A DNA stretch of 64,000 bases. Source: UBA8199 sp964507045. Its GTDB lineage: Bacteria; Verrucomicrobiota; Verrucomicrobiia; Limisphaerales; UBA8199. Positions 45,819 through 53,060 of this stretch are shown here, piece after piece; positions within the stretch are counted from its first letter, which is position 1; every line of letters starts with the position of its first letter. The stretch lies in contig CAZDOO010000001.1 of assembly GCA_964507045.1 (NCBI GenBank), positions 1-64,000 of the forward strand, read 5' to 3'. Position numbers and translations under genes: made by a program. The notes under the pieces are model-generated. The model ran no database searches. It was not told where the DNA came from and saw nothing but the letters and a program-made list of their open reading frames with translations.

Positions 45819-47630
45819 ATGTTCGACCGTCTGCGGCTGCCGCTATTGCGAACCACGCTCGGCTGCACGTTTGGGGCTGTGGTGCTTTCCACGTCCCTCT
45901 ATTCCCAGACCCTTGACCTGCCTCCCCGTGCCACCAACGCCCTGAGCGGGACGGAGTTTGCCCGGCGCATCGCGCCGCTGGGCTTGGCCGAGCGCGAGAA
46001 GGAGATCTTTACCCAAATCACTTCCGGCAACGTCCCCAACTTCCTGCGCAGACTGTCTCCCGTGCCGGCCAGGAGTGTCGTTGAGGGCAAGATTGACAGC
46101 GGCACATACTTTGTGACGCCGGATTACCTGGCCATCGGCTCCGACGACGACTATTTCCTGACGCCGATTTCGCCCAATACCGCCCAGCGGATCGCCGACG
46201 CGCTGCACTGCACGCTGCCCACGCCCAAAATGGTGAACCAAATCTTCTTTGCCTCCGAGGTTAAGCTGGTTCCCGCGCCCATACCGCCCAGCGCGGCTAT
46301 GACTACCGTCCCGGTCTTCAGTAACCACAACGACCTTGTCCGCACCCAGCGGGCGGAGCAGTTGAAAGCGCATCCCTTGGGCGCGCTGGTCGCCGGGCAC
46401 CAGAAAGACGTTGTAATCACGGCGAAGCTGGCCTCGAACCCCGGCAAGGTGGCCATCTATGGCTGGCACCAGACCAACGGCCAGCCCATCCAGCCCCTTT
46501 ACCTGAAACACTCGGCATCCTGGGTTGACTACAGCCAATGCACCCGCCTCGTGCAGCAGAAGATGACGGTGAACGGCGCGACCAAAACGGTCGCCGAAGT
46601 CCTGGCCGACCCGGCTCTGGCGGGCTTGCTGAGCGACGAAGGACCCGTGCCTGACCCGCGCTATCCCACCAACGCCTTGCTGTCACTCCAAACCCTGACC
46701 AATACCGCCAGCTTGAACCAGCTCGTCGCAAACCCCACCTTCAACGAGCGCCTCACCGCCTTCACCTTCAACCCGGACGTCAAAGTCCGCGTGAACCTGC
46801 CCGGGGAGTCGTCCTTCGCCGCCGGCAAGAAGGTGTTGCTGATCTTCTACGCGCTGCCCAACGGCAACACCACCGACCAGACTGCCGGCAAAATCATGAA
46901 GCCCGGCGACGACTGGCACTTCAACATCCAGCACATTGCCGCGCAAACGCGCTTCCTGCGCGACCTGCTCAAAGACCGCGCGGTGGTGGTAGTTTACCTC
47001 GAAGCCGCCGGGAAGAGCTGGCCGGCCTGGCGCAAAGCGCACGGGGACAAGCTGATCCCCGAGATCGTGGCCACCGTGAAGAAGCTCTTTCCCGCGCGCG
47101 AAGTGGACACCGTTCTAAGCGGACACAGCGGCGGCGGCAGCTTCATCTTCGGCTACCTCAATGCCGTGGACAAGATTCCCGACGACGTGACGCGCATCGC
47201 CTTCCTGGACAGCAATTATGCTTACGACCGCGCCCTGGGCCATAAGGATAAGCTCGTGAAATGGCTGGAGGCTCCGGGTCAACACAGCCTTTGCGTGCTC
47301 GCCTACAACGATGCCGTGGCGCTGCTCAATGGCACGAACTTCGTCAGCGCCGCGGGCGGCACCTGGGGCAAGAGCCACGCCATGCAGCGCGACCTGGCCG
47401 CAGACCTCAAGTTCACCACGCAGACCAACGCTGACTTCGAGAGATTCACCGCGCTCGATGGGCGCGTGCAATTCATCCTGAAGGAGAATCCGGAGAAGAA
47501 GATCTTTCACACCGTGCAAGTGGAGCGGAACGGCTTCATCCACAGCATGGTTTCGGGCACGACCAACGAGGGGAAGGGCTACGAGTACTTCGGCCCGCGC
47601 GCCTACTCGAACCTGATCCAGGCCGAGTAG
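45819..47630 (+). CDS. secreted protein with alpha/beta-hydrolase domain
   Basis: 603 residues from the ATG at 45819, which gives a plausible signal (LRTTLGCTFGAVVLSTSLYSQ) and has GAAGGAGG directly upstream. The same frame is open back to 45669, but that segment is the 7-bp palindromic array, so it is probably not translated. The C-terminal half is hydrolase-like: KVLLIFYALPNGNTTDQTAG, nucleophile elbow VLSGHSGGGSFIFGYLN and a late His in NGFIHSMVSG. The N-terminal ~250 residues have no recognised domain. Function unknown, probably a periplasmic or secreted esterase/peptidase. Confidence 0.75.
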   Translation: MFDRLRLPLLRTTLGCTFGAVVLSTSLYSQTLDLPPRATNALSGTEFARRIAPLGLAEREKEIFTQITSGNVPNFLRRLSPVPARSVVEGKIDSGTYFVTPDYLAIGSDDDYFLTPISPNTAQRIADALHCTLPTPKMVNQIFFASEVKLVPAPIPPSAAMTTVPVFSNHNDLVRTQRAEQLKAHPLGALVAGHQKDVVITAKLASNPGKVAIYGWHQTNGQPIQPLYLKHSASWVDYSQCTRLVQQKMTVNGATKTVAEVLADPALAGLLSDEGPVPDPRYPTNALLSLQTLTNTASLNQLVANPTFNERLTAFTFNPDVKVRVNLPGESSFAAGKKVLLIFYALPNGNTTDQTAGKIMKPGDDWHFNIQHIAAQTRFLRDLLKDRAVVVVYLEAAGKSWPAWRKAHGDKLIPEIVATVKKLFPAREVDTVLSGHSGGGSFIFGYLNAVDKIPDDVTRIAFLDSNYAYDRALGHKDKLVKWLEAPGQHSLCVLAYNDAVALLNGTNFVSAAGGTWGKSHAMQRDLAADLKFTTQTNADFERFTALDGRVQFILKENPEKKIFHTVQVERNGFIHSMVSGTTNEGKGYEYFGPRAYSNLIQAE

Positions 47631-47643
47631 CCGCCGCCTCTCA

Positions 47644-47669
47644 GGAGGGCGAGCGTCCCCGCAAGCCCT
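47644..47669. repeat. REP-like repeat, third copy
   Basis: GGAGGGCGAGCGTCCCCGC then AAGCCCT, same family as 42330-42352 and 42380-42405. It lies in the convergent gap between the hydrolase and corA-like genes. Confidence 0.6.
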
Positions 47670-47691
47670 GATCCCTATCCCGGCCAGCCGC

Positions 47692-49104
47692 TCAACGCAA
47701 CCAGCCTTTGGCTACAAAGAAGTAGAGGCAGGTCACCATCCCCATGCCAACGGCGAAGGTCACCTGCGGCAAGGTGAAAGGCCAGGGATTATCCGACAGG
47801 TTCATGCCGAAAAGCCCCCCCACCACCGCCGGGATCAACCCCAGCACACTGACAACGGCCAGCACGCGCATCACGCGGTTCATTTCGAACGAAACGACGT
47901 TCAGATGCAGTTCGATGAGCGAGAGAACGCCTTCCCGCACATTGGTGACCGTCTCGTAGAGGTAATCGGCGGTGTCCGAGAGCTCGCCCAGGAAGGGGAG
48001 CTCGCCCCCGTCGCTGCCGGGAAGTTTGACGCGCGACTCGGCCAGCGCCTTGAGGACCCCGCGCAGCCGCCACAAATCCGACTGGGCGGCGGAAAGCTCC
48101 TTCTTCAAGCGGAACGTGCGCTCGAAGAACTGCTGCCGGCTCTCGCGCACCGGCAGCTCCTCCAGTTTGCCGAGTTCTGCTTCAAACAGGCCGACCAGGG
48201 CCTCGTCGGCTTCCAGCACTGTCTTCAAGAACTGACACGCCGTGCGGACGGGAAAGGGCAGGGCCGCAAACCGGCCTGTCGCCCGGCTGGCAATCTTCTC
48301 CATCAGGTGAACCGGCTGGCGGGCGAAGGTGACGACACTTTTGTCGCTTGCCATCAGCAGCAAGCCGTTCCGTTGAATCTGCTTATCAAACGATCCTTCC
48401 GCCAGCCAAACAAAGAGGGAAAGATAGCGATCCGTGGCTTCAATGTGCGGATAGCTGGTGCCAAGCAAATGGGCGGCGATAAACTCCCGGGGGATGCCCG
48501 ACGCGCTCGCGACCTCGGGCAGGTTGTGCTGGCCTACATTGGCGATGCTGTACCATTCCGTTCCCGGGTGCTTGGCCCACTGGACAAACTCCTCCCACGT
48601 GGCCGCGCGTGGTTTGGCCTCGCCGCTGGCGGGAAGCATGCGGACCAGCATCGGGTCCGGGGCGCGCTGCGCCACCGCCGCGCTTTCCTCCCGGGTTATG
48701 ACCCCGCTGGCGCGCGCCCCGAGCGCCAGCACGCGAGCCAGGCGCACCAGTCGCAACACCGGCGAAGAACGCAGGACCTCCGATGCCCCAGGCAACAGGG
48801 TCGCCAACGGAATCAAAACGGTGGCGGCATCTACCACGCGCCACGGGTTGAGCACGAAGCTCTGCTTTGAACTCGCCCGCGCCAGGCCGACCCCGTACTC
48901 GATAGCGAACAGCGCAATGATGGACCATTGACCCGTCTCCAGCAGCGCCTCGACGTGGGGGGAGGTCTGGAACAGCATCGGGACGAGTGTCAGCGCCGCT
49001 GACACGATGGCCAGAAAGCCGAGAAAGACTTCGCCGAGAACAAAGCGCACGACGGGGTTGAGGCCCCGGAGCGCAGCCGTATTAAGCAGGTTGCTGTTAT
49101 CCAT
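47692..49104 (-). CDS. voltage-sensor-like domain fused to CorA-type cation transporter
   Basis: 470 residues. Residues ~15-150 look like an S1-S4 voltage-sensing domain of the ion_trans family. S2 has FAIEYGVGLARASS, S3 has NPWRVVDAATVLIPLATLL, and an S4-like helix VLRLVRLARVLALGARA carries Arg at three-residue spacing. The remainder is a CorA/MIT magnesium transporter: cytosolic alpha/beta domain, long helices (LKKELSAAQSDLWRLRGVL), and two C-terminal TM helices with the signature FGMNLSDNPWP. The start at 49104 is chosen because upstream codons lie in the composite repeat. Such proteins transport Mg2+ or related ions; voltage gating is inferred only. Confidence 0.85.
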   Translation of the reverse strand: MDNSNLLNTAALRGLNPVVRFVLGEVFLGFLAIVSAALTLVPMLFQTSPHVEALLETGQWSIIALFAIEYGVGLARASSKQSFVLNPWRVVDAATVLIPLATLLPGASEVLRSSPVLRLVRLARVLALGARASGVITREESAAVAQRAPDPMLVRMLPASGEAKPRAATWEEFVQWAKHPGTEWYSIANVGQHNLPEVASASGIPREFIAAHLLGTSYPHIEATDRYLSLFVWLAEGSFDKQIQRNGLLLMASDKSVVTFARQPVHLMEKIASRATGRFAALPFPVRTACQFLKTVLEADEALVGLFEAELGKLEELPVRESRQQFFERTFRLKKELSAAQSDLWRLRGVLKALAESRVKLPGSDGGELPFLGELSDTADYLYETVTNVREGVLSLIELHLNVVSFEMNRVMRVLAVVSVLGLIPAVVGGLFGMNLSDNPWPFTLPQVTFAVGMGMVTCLYFFVAKGWLR

Positions 49105-49635
49105 CACATCAGCCGTGGACGATACAGGCTGACAAACCAGCGGTGCAAAGCATAATTGTCTCGCGTGTCGGCTCCGCCCATCTCGACACCATCCCCCCAG
49201 GAGCTCGGCCGGACTCCCCCTCCCCCTGACCCTGGCACCGGCGCATCTCCGTAGCCTCACCGTCACCTCACCGTAGTACCTCTGATAGCCTATCAGAGGT
49301 ACTACGGTGAGGATACGGTGAGGTGAGCCAGAAGAGAGGGATATTACCCAGGCCTGAGCATGACCCGCATTCCGGGCCGCCCGGGCCGGCCAATCCAAAG
49401 GGAATTCACGGATTCCACGTCTGGGATGGGGGGGAGCGCCCCAAGGCGCGCCCGGGTCGGCTAAACCCCGAATTCGGCTCTTGCGCTGGTCAAAGACTTC
49501 GGAGTATTCTGAACCAGCATTTTGGCGTTGGCGCTGGTGTCGGCAGTGTGCGGTGAGGCACCAGAGTTCACGGCGGAAGCACAGCGTGAAATGGCTGACA
49601 GTATCTGCGGCGTAAAGGCCTGCAGATGGAGGACT
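49105..49635. other. intergenic region with composite repeat
   Basis: 531 bp between the corA-like gene and tRNA-Phe. It contains the composite repeat J (49255-49440). No gene is supported; the 5' extension of the corA-like frame through it is repeat sequence. Confidence 0.6.
49255..49440 (+). repeat. composite repeat with 11-bp palindrome (copy J)
   Basis: The palindrome 49255-49323 has perfect 22-bp inner arms (49266-49287 with 49291-49312) around loop GCC and only two mismatched pairs before another 9-bp outer stem. Tandem unit GGTGAGGATAC followed by GGTGAGG, as in copy F. The flank 49324-49440 aligns with the reverse complement of 32575-32694. Confidence 0.9.
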
Positions 49636-49711
<76 letters not shown>

Positions 49712-50183
49712 CTTAAATTCCACCTCGGTAAATCAAGGGTTTTATTACTTTCAGCCCCTGAAACAACGAACCAGCCGGCTAAGGGTCGACAGACAAAGCC
49801 CTGCTCGACATTCTCGAGTGGCCAGCCCGGCTCGAAGTCTGGGACCCCGAGCCCCCGGCCGCAGCGCGCTGAGCTACGCGCACTGCAATCGTGGCTGCGT
49901 CTCGATTGCCCTGCCGCAGCGTTTCGAGCTTCGTATGCGTTTAGACCGCTTGGCGCAGGATTGGCCTTTGACACAGTTCAGTTCCTCCACTGACTTCTGA
50001 CAACCGTTTTGGGCACAAAAAAATGAGAAGACTGGAGTCTTCTCATTGTCTGCGCCTGCCTGGATTTCGTCTTGTTGGTCAACTCATGACCAACTCAATT
50101 CGTGAACGGGAAGTTTTTGCACCAAGCCCGCGATTGGCGAGGATTCGGCTACTGGCTTAAGCTGGGGACATCCCACAAGATTC
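49712..50183. other. intergenic region downstream of tRNA-Phe
   Basis: About 470 bp. It contains the minus-strand terminator at 50022-50047 and otherwise no recognisable feature; short frames here have no family match. Confidence 0.5.
50022..50047 (-). terminator. rho-independent terminator (minus strand)
   Basis: Perfect 12-bp inverted repeat AATGAGAAGACT/AGTCTTCTCATT; read on the minus strand it is followed by seven T. It stands beyond the duplicated 3' end of the ligase gene, so it was probably the original end of the exopolysaccharide transcript before the toxin-antitoxin pair inserted. Confidence 0.8.
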
Positions 50184-50353
50184 GGGGGCCTCAACGATTC
50201 AGAGGCAGGAATGGTCGGTACAAGGCGCTCAATGCGCTGAGGGTCTGCGCGACAGGTTGAACAGTAGGGCGCAGAGGACCAGGAAGAGGAAGACGATCGA
50301 GTGTAAGCTGCCAGGCCCGGTGCCGCAGACCGGGTAATCGGCAGCCATGGGGC
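50184..50353 (-). pseudogene. duplicated 3' end of the O-antigen-ligase-like gene
   Basis: 50184-50305 aligns without gaps to 51369-51490 (the last codons and trailer of the ligase gene). 50317-50353 then aligns to 51754-51790, after a ~263-bp deletion. Divergence of roughly 10-15% makes it older than the metG duplication. Noncoding now. Confidence 0.88.
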
Positions 50354-50482
50354 GCGAAATGATAGGGCATCCACTGGGCAGGGCTGAGGACGGCGCCTGG
50401 CAGGTCAGGCAAATCCGCGCGCTGGCCAGTTACGGCTGCGGTCAGTTGCAGAGGAGTCCGCCGGATGGAATACAATGAAATA

Positions 50483-50547
50483 GCCGCGAAAAGGCGCAAG
50501 AAGCTCAAAAGCTGCGCTTTTATGCGCTTCTTGCGTCTCTTCGCGGC
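50483..50547. repeat. palindrome with 3-nt loop downstream of parE
   Basis: Outer arms 50483-50504 and 50526-50547 pair at 19 of 22 positions. The inner arms (AAAAGC/GCTTTT) close on loop TGC. The A-rich/GCG-rich arm shows an irregular ~10-bp period, and the trinucleotide loop recalls the 11-bp palindromes. No T-run. Confidence 0.7.
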
Positions 50548-50623
50548 CATTTTGCTTCCCCATTCTGTAGCCTATGCCGCGGCTTCCTCAGGAAAGCTCC
50601 GGATTAAACTTTGCCGGCTCCAC

Positions 50624-50944
50624 TCAGCCAAACAGTCGCAAGTCCTCCTGCCAACTTGTAGCGCCGTGCAGCACGCGGTAGATATGCACGCCGCCCGGCT
50701 TGATCTGGTAGAATACGAGGTAGTTTTGAAAAGGGCGAGGCAGAGGGCGAAAACGGATGCCGCGATGACGCCGGGCGGACAGTCGGGCGATGGGTGAGGC
50801 TTCAGGCCAGTCGGCAATTAACTCAAACGCTTCGAACGCACGATCCAGAAACAGCTCCGCCGCATCCGGATTATTGCGCCGGATGTAATGCGCACCGCAC
50901 ACGAGGTCGTCGTCGGCTGCGCGATGCAGGAGATAACCCGTCAT
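50624..50944 (-). CDS. parE: RelE/ParE-family toxin
   Basis: 106 residues, typical size. HRAADDDLVCGAHYIRRNNP, FEAFELIADWPEASP and the C-terminal FQNYLVFYQIKPGGVHIYRV with HGATSWQEDL are the ParE/RelE fold signature. ParE toxins poison gyrase, RelE toxins cleave mRNA on ribosomes; the neighbouring ParD-like antitoxin favours ParE. The start overlaps the antitoxin stop by 4 bp (ATGA), as is usual for coupled pairs. The module lies between duplicated copies of the ligase gene end. Confidence 0.9.
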   Translation of the reverse strand: MTGYLLHRAADDDLVCGAHYIRRNNPDAAELFLDRAFEAFELIADWPEASPIARLSARRHRGIRFRPLPRPFQNYLVFYQIKPGGVHIYRVLHGATSWQEDLRLFG

Positions 50945-51195
50945 GCTCGTGCTCGCTGGTAAATGGCACGCTTCCGGCTGGTGGTAACCGTCCCAGCCGG
51001 GCTCCGCATGCCGTCATCCAGCAGGCGCTCCAGTTCCTGCCGCGTGGCGAAGCTGGCACCGCGCGGACCCGAACGCGCCTCAACCAGTTCCGCAACTCGA
51101 ATGCAATGGCGAATGTATTCGGAGGCGTTGGCAAACTCGCCGCTTTGAACGCGCGAACGGATGGTGGGCTCGTAGTTCAACAAAGATACATTCAT
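50941..51195 (-). CDS. parD: ParD-like antitoxin (ribbon-helix-helix)
   Basis: 84 residues. The N-terminal RHH motif LLNYEPTIRSRVQSGEFANA then SEYIRHCIRVAELVEAR matches ParD/CopG antitoxins, which bind operator DNA and neutralise ParE. The C-terminal basic tail (TVTTSRKRAIYQRARA) would contact the toxin. Upstream partner of the toxin gene. Autoregulation is expected. Confidence 0.88.
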   Translation of the reverse strand: MNVSLLNYEPTIRSRVQSGEFANASEYIRHCIRVAELVEARSGPRGASFATRQELERLLDDGMRSPAGTVTTSRKRAIYQRARA

Positions 51196-51224
51196 AAGGG
51201 CAAGATCACGGCAGAGTCATACTT

Positions 51225-51230
51225 TGTCAA
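51225..51230 (-). promoter_or_regulatory. possible -35 box of the parDE promoter
   Basis: Minus strand TTGACA, an exact -35 hexamer, 30 bp before the parD ATG. The -10 at 17-bp spacing (GATCTT) is weak, so this is tentative. Confidence 0.25.
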
Positions 51231-51413
51231 AGCTTGTTATCAGCGAAGATGCGGCTTACGCTCAAAACGGCCAACGGCGGTAGCAAAGCCAGCAGACGGC
51301 GAACTTCGCATCCTCCACGCAGATGCAGCCACAAACCCCGCGCCCGAGCACTGGATTCAACAGGAATTGGGGGCCTCAACGATCCAGAGACAAGAAGGGT
51401 TGGTGCGAGGCGC

Positions 51414-53060
51414 TCAATGCGCTGAGGGTCTGCGCGACAGGTTGAACAGAATGGCGCACAGGACCAGGAAGAGGAAGACGATCGAGTGTATCTGGAACGG
51501 GAAATCAAAACGCGCATGGACCAGGCAGCCTGCGAGAGCTAGCCACATCAGCGCAATAAAGCGCCGGCCGCTGTGGATGCCGCCAGCCACAAACCAACGC
51601 AGCACGACAGTCGCAAGGGCCAGGGCAATCAACACGCTGCCGACCCAGCCGAAAGTGATGCGAGTTTCCAGCCAGTCGTTGTGCAGTTGCACATACCAGT
51701 TGGCCCGAGTGGAGACCCGGTAGAGTTGGGAGACGGTCTCGAAGGTGCCGGGTCCGGTGCCGAAGACCGGGTAATCGGCAGCCATGGGGCGGGCGCGGTC
51801 ATAATCCCGCTCCCGGCCCTGAAAGCCTGAGTAGATAGTGGCCATTCGCGGTTTGAGTGCCTTCCATCCCAACGCGGCGCCCAGACCCAGCGCGCCGACG
51901 AAGAAGATCGCCAACAGGGCCAATGTGATCAGCCGGCTGCTTCTTTCTTCCCGGGAAGTGTCCAGGAGAAAGTGAGTGGTGGCGAGAAACAGAGTAGCCA
52001 GTGCAAGAATCGCGACGGTGATAATCGCGCCGCCGCGGCTGGTGGAAATGATGGGGCAAGCGGCCATGATGGCGCAGCACACGAGCACCCAGTGGTGGCG
52101 GTGTCGCTTCAACCCGCTCGACCGATGGAGCAGCCACCAGAAGCCGAGGCACGCCGGCCAGAGCAGATTAAAGTATTGGGACGCATTGGCGTAGTAGGCG
52201 TAAGGGCCAAACTGCGTGGCGGCCGTATGGTGGATGGCCGGTCTGACCAGGAACAACAACTTGCCCGATCCCTCGATCCGTTGAATGATGCCCTCCAAGC
52301 CCAGCAAGCCACCGTTGATCGCCAGCACCCAGAGCAGGCGGCGCAGCCGAGCAGGGAAGAATTCCGCGTCGGGCTTGCCACCGGGGCCGTTTGCCCGGCG
52401 CTCCGGCCGTTCTTCGGCAGCGGACTTCCCCAGCAGCCAATCGCGGATGGCCCAGAACGAACACGCCAGTCCGAGACAGGTCCACAGGGCGAACCAAGTG
52501 CGGTTGCTGTCGAAGCTGTGGGGCAGCCAACGGATATACCGGTCGCGGTATGCGAAACTGAGCGTATTCGGATCGTAGGTGGCACGGGCATTCAAAGCGC
52601 TGACCAGGCAGTAGGCCAGAATCGCAACCGTCAGCACCGCGAGCGTTGCCGTGAGCCGGGAAGGGGTGAGCCGTGAACGGCCACGGACCACAGACCCCGA
52701 ACTGCTGACAGCGGCCGGGGGCACTGCGGATGGCTCTCGGATGTCCCATTCGTCCCAGCGAGGCGGGCGATAATGCTTCAGCCGGCGGATAGCCAACTTG
52801 AGGGCCAGCATCGCCCCTAAGAGGTAACCGGCACTGTTCATAACCCAGACGGACCACGGCTGGGTTGTGCCAAAGGCCCAGGGGCTGAAGAGCACCATCA
52901 GGTAGATCAACAGTTCCGTCAGAACCTCACAGACCAGATAGATCTGGACGTCACGGGCGCGCAGAGAGGCGCTTTTGCGCATCGGGGCTGGGCCGTTCGC
53001 CGCTTTGCTCAGACCCTGTGTGCCCGGAACCGGCACCGGAGATTGTTCACGGAGTTCCAT
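51414..53060 (-). CDS. O-antigen ligase/polymerase-like membrane protein (Wzy_C)
   Basis: 548 residues with about 10-12 helices. The Wzy_C region contains the large periplasmic loop with FGTGPGTFETVSQLYRVSTR, then VQLHNDWLETRITFGWVG, a typical ligase/polymerase motif. Likely polymerises or ligates the exopolysaccharide repeat unit at the periplasmic face. The start at 53060 overlaps the exosortase stop by 14 bp, suggesting coupling. Its 3' end is duplicated at 50184-50353, with the parDE pair inserted between. Confidence 0.85.
   Translation of the reverse strand: MELREQSPVPVPGTQGLSKAANGPAPMRKSASLRARDVQIYLVCEVLTELLIYLMVLFSPWAFGTTQPWSVWVMNSAGYLLGAMLALKLAIRRLKHYRPPRWDEWDIREPSAVPPAAVSSSGSVVRGRSRLTPSRLTATLAVLTVAILAYCLVSALNARATYDPNTLSFAYRDRYIRWLPHSFDSNRTWFALWTCLGLACSFWAIRDWLLGKSAAEERPERRANGPGGKPDAEFFPARLRRLLWVLAINGGLLGLEGIIQRIEGSGKLLFLVRPAIHHTAATQFGPYAYYANASQYFNLLWPACLGFWWLLHRSSGLKRHRHHWVLVCCAIMAACPIISTSRGGAIITVAILALATLFLATTHFLLDTSREERSSRLITLALLAIFFVGALGLGAALGWKALKPRMATIYSGFQGRERDYDRARPMAADYPVFGTGPGTFETVSQLYRVSTRANWYVQLHNDWLETRITFGWVGSVLIALALATVVLRWFVAGGIHSGRRFIALMWLALAGCLVHARFDFPFQIHSIVFLFLVLCAILFNLSRRPSAH

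Noticed and set aside
49105..49398. 98-residue N-terminal extension of the corA-like gene
   Set aside because: The codons fall in the composite repeat, which also occurs at 32.6 kb; the conserved protein begins at 49104.
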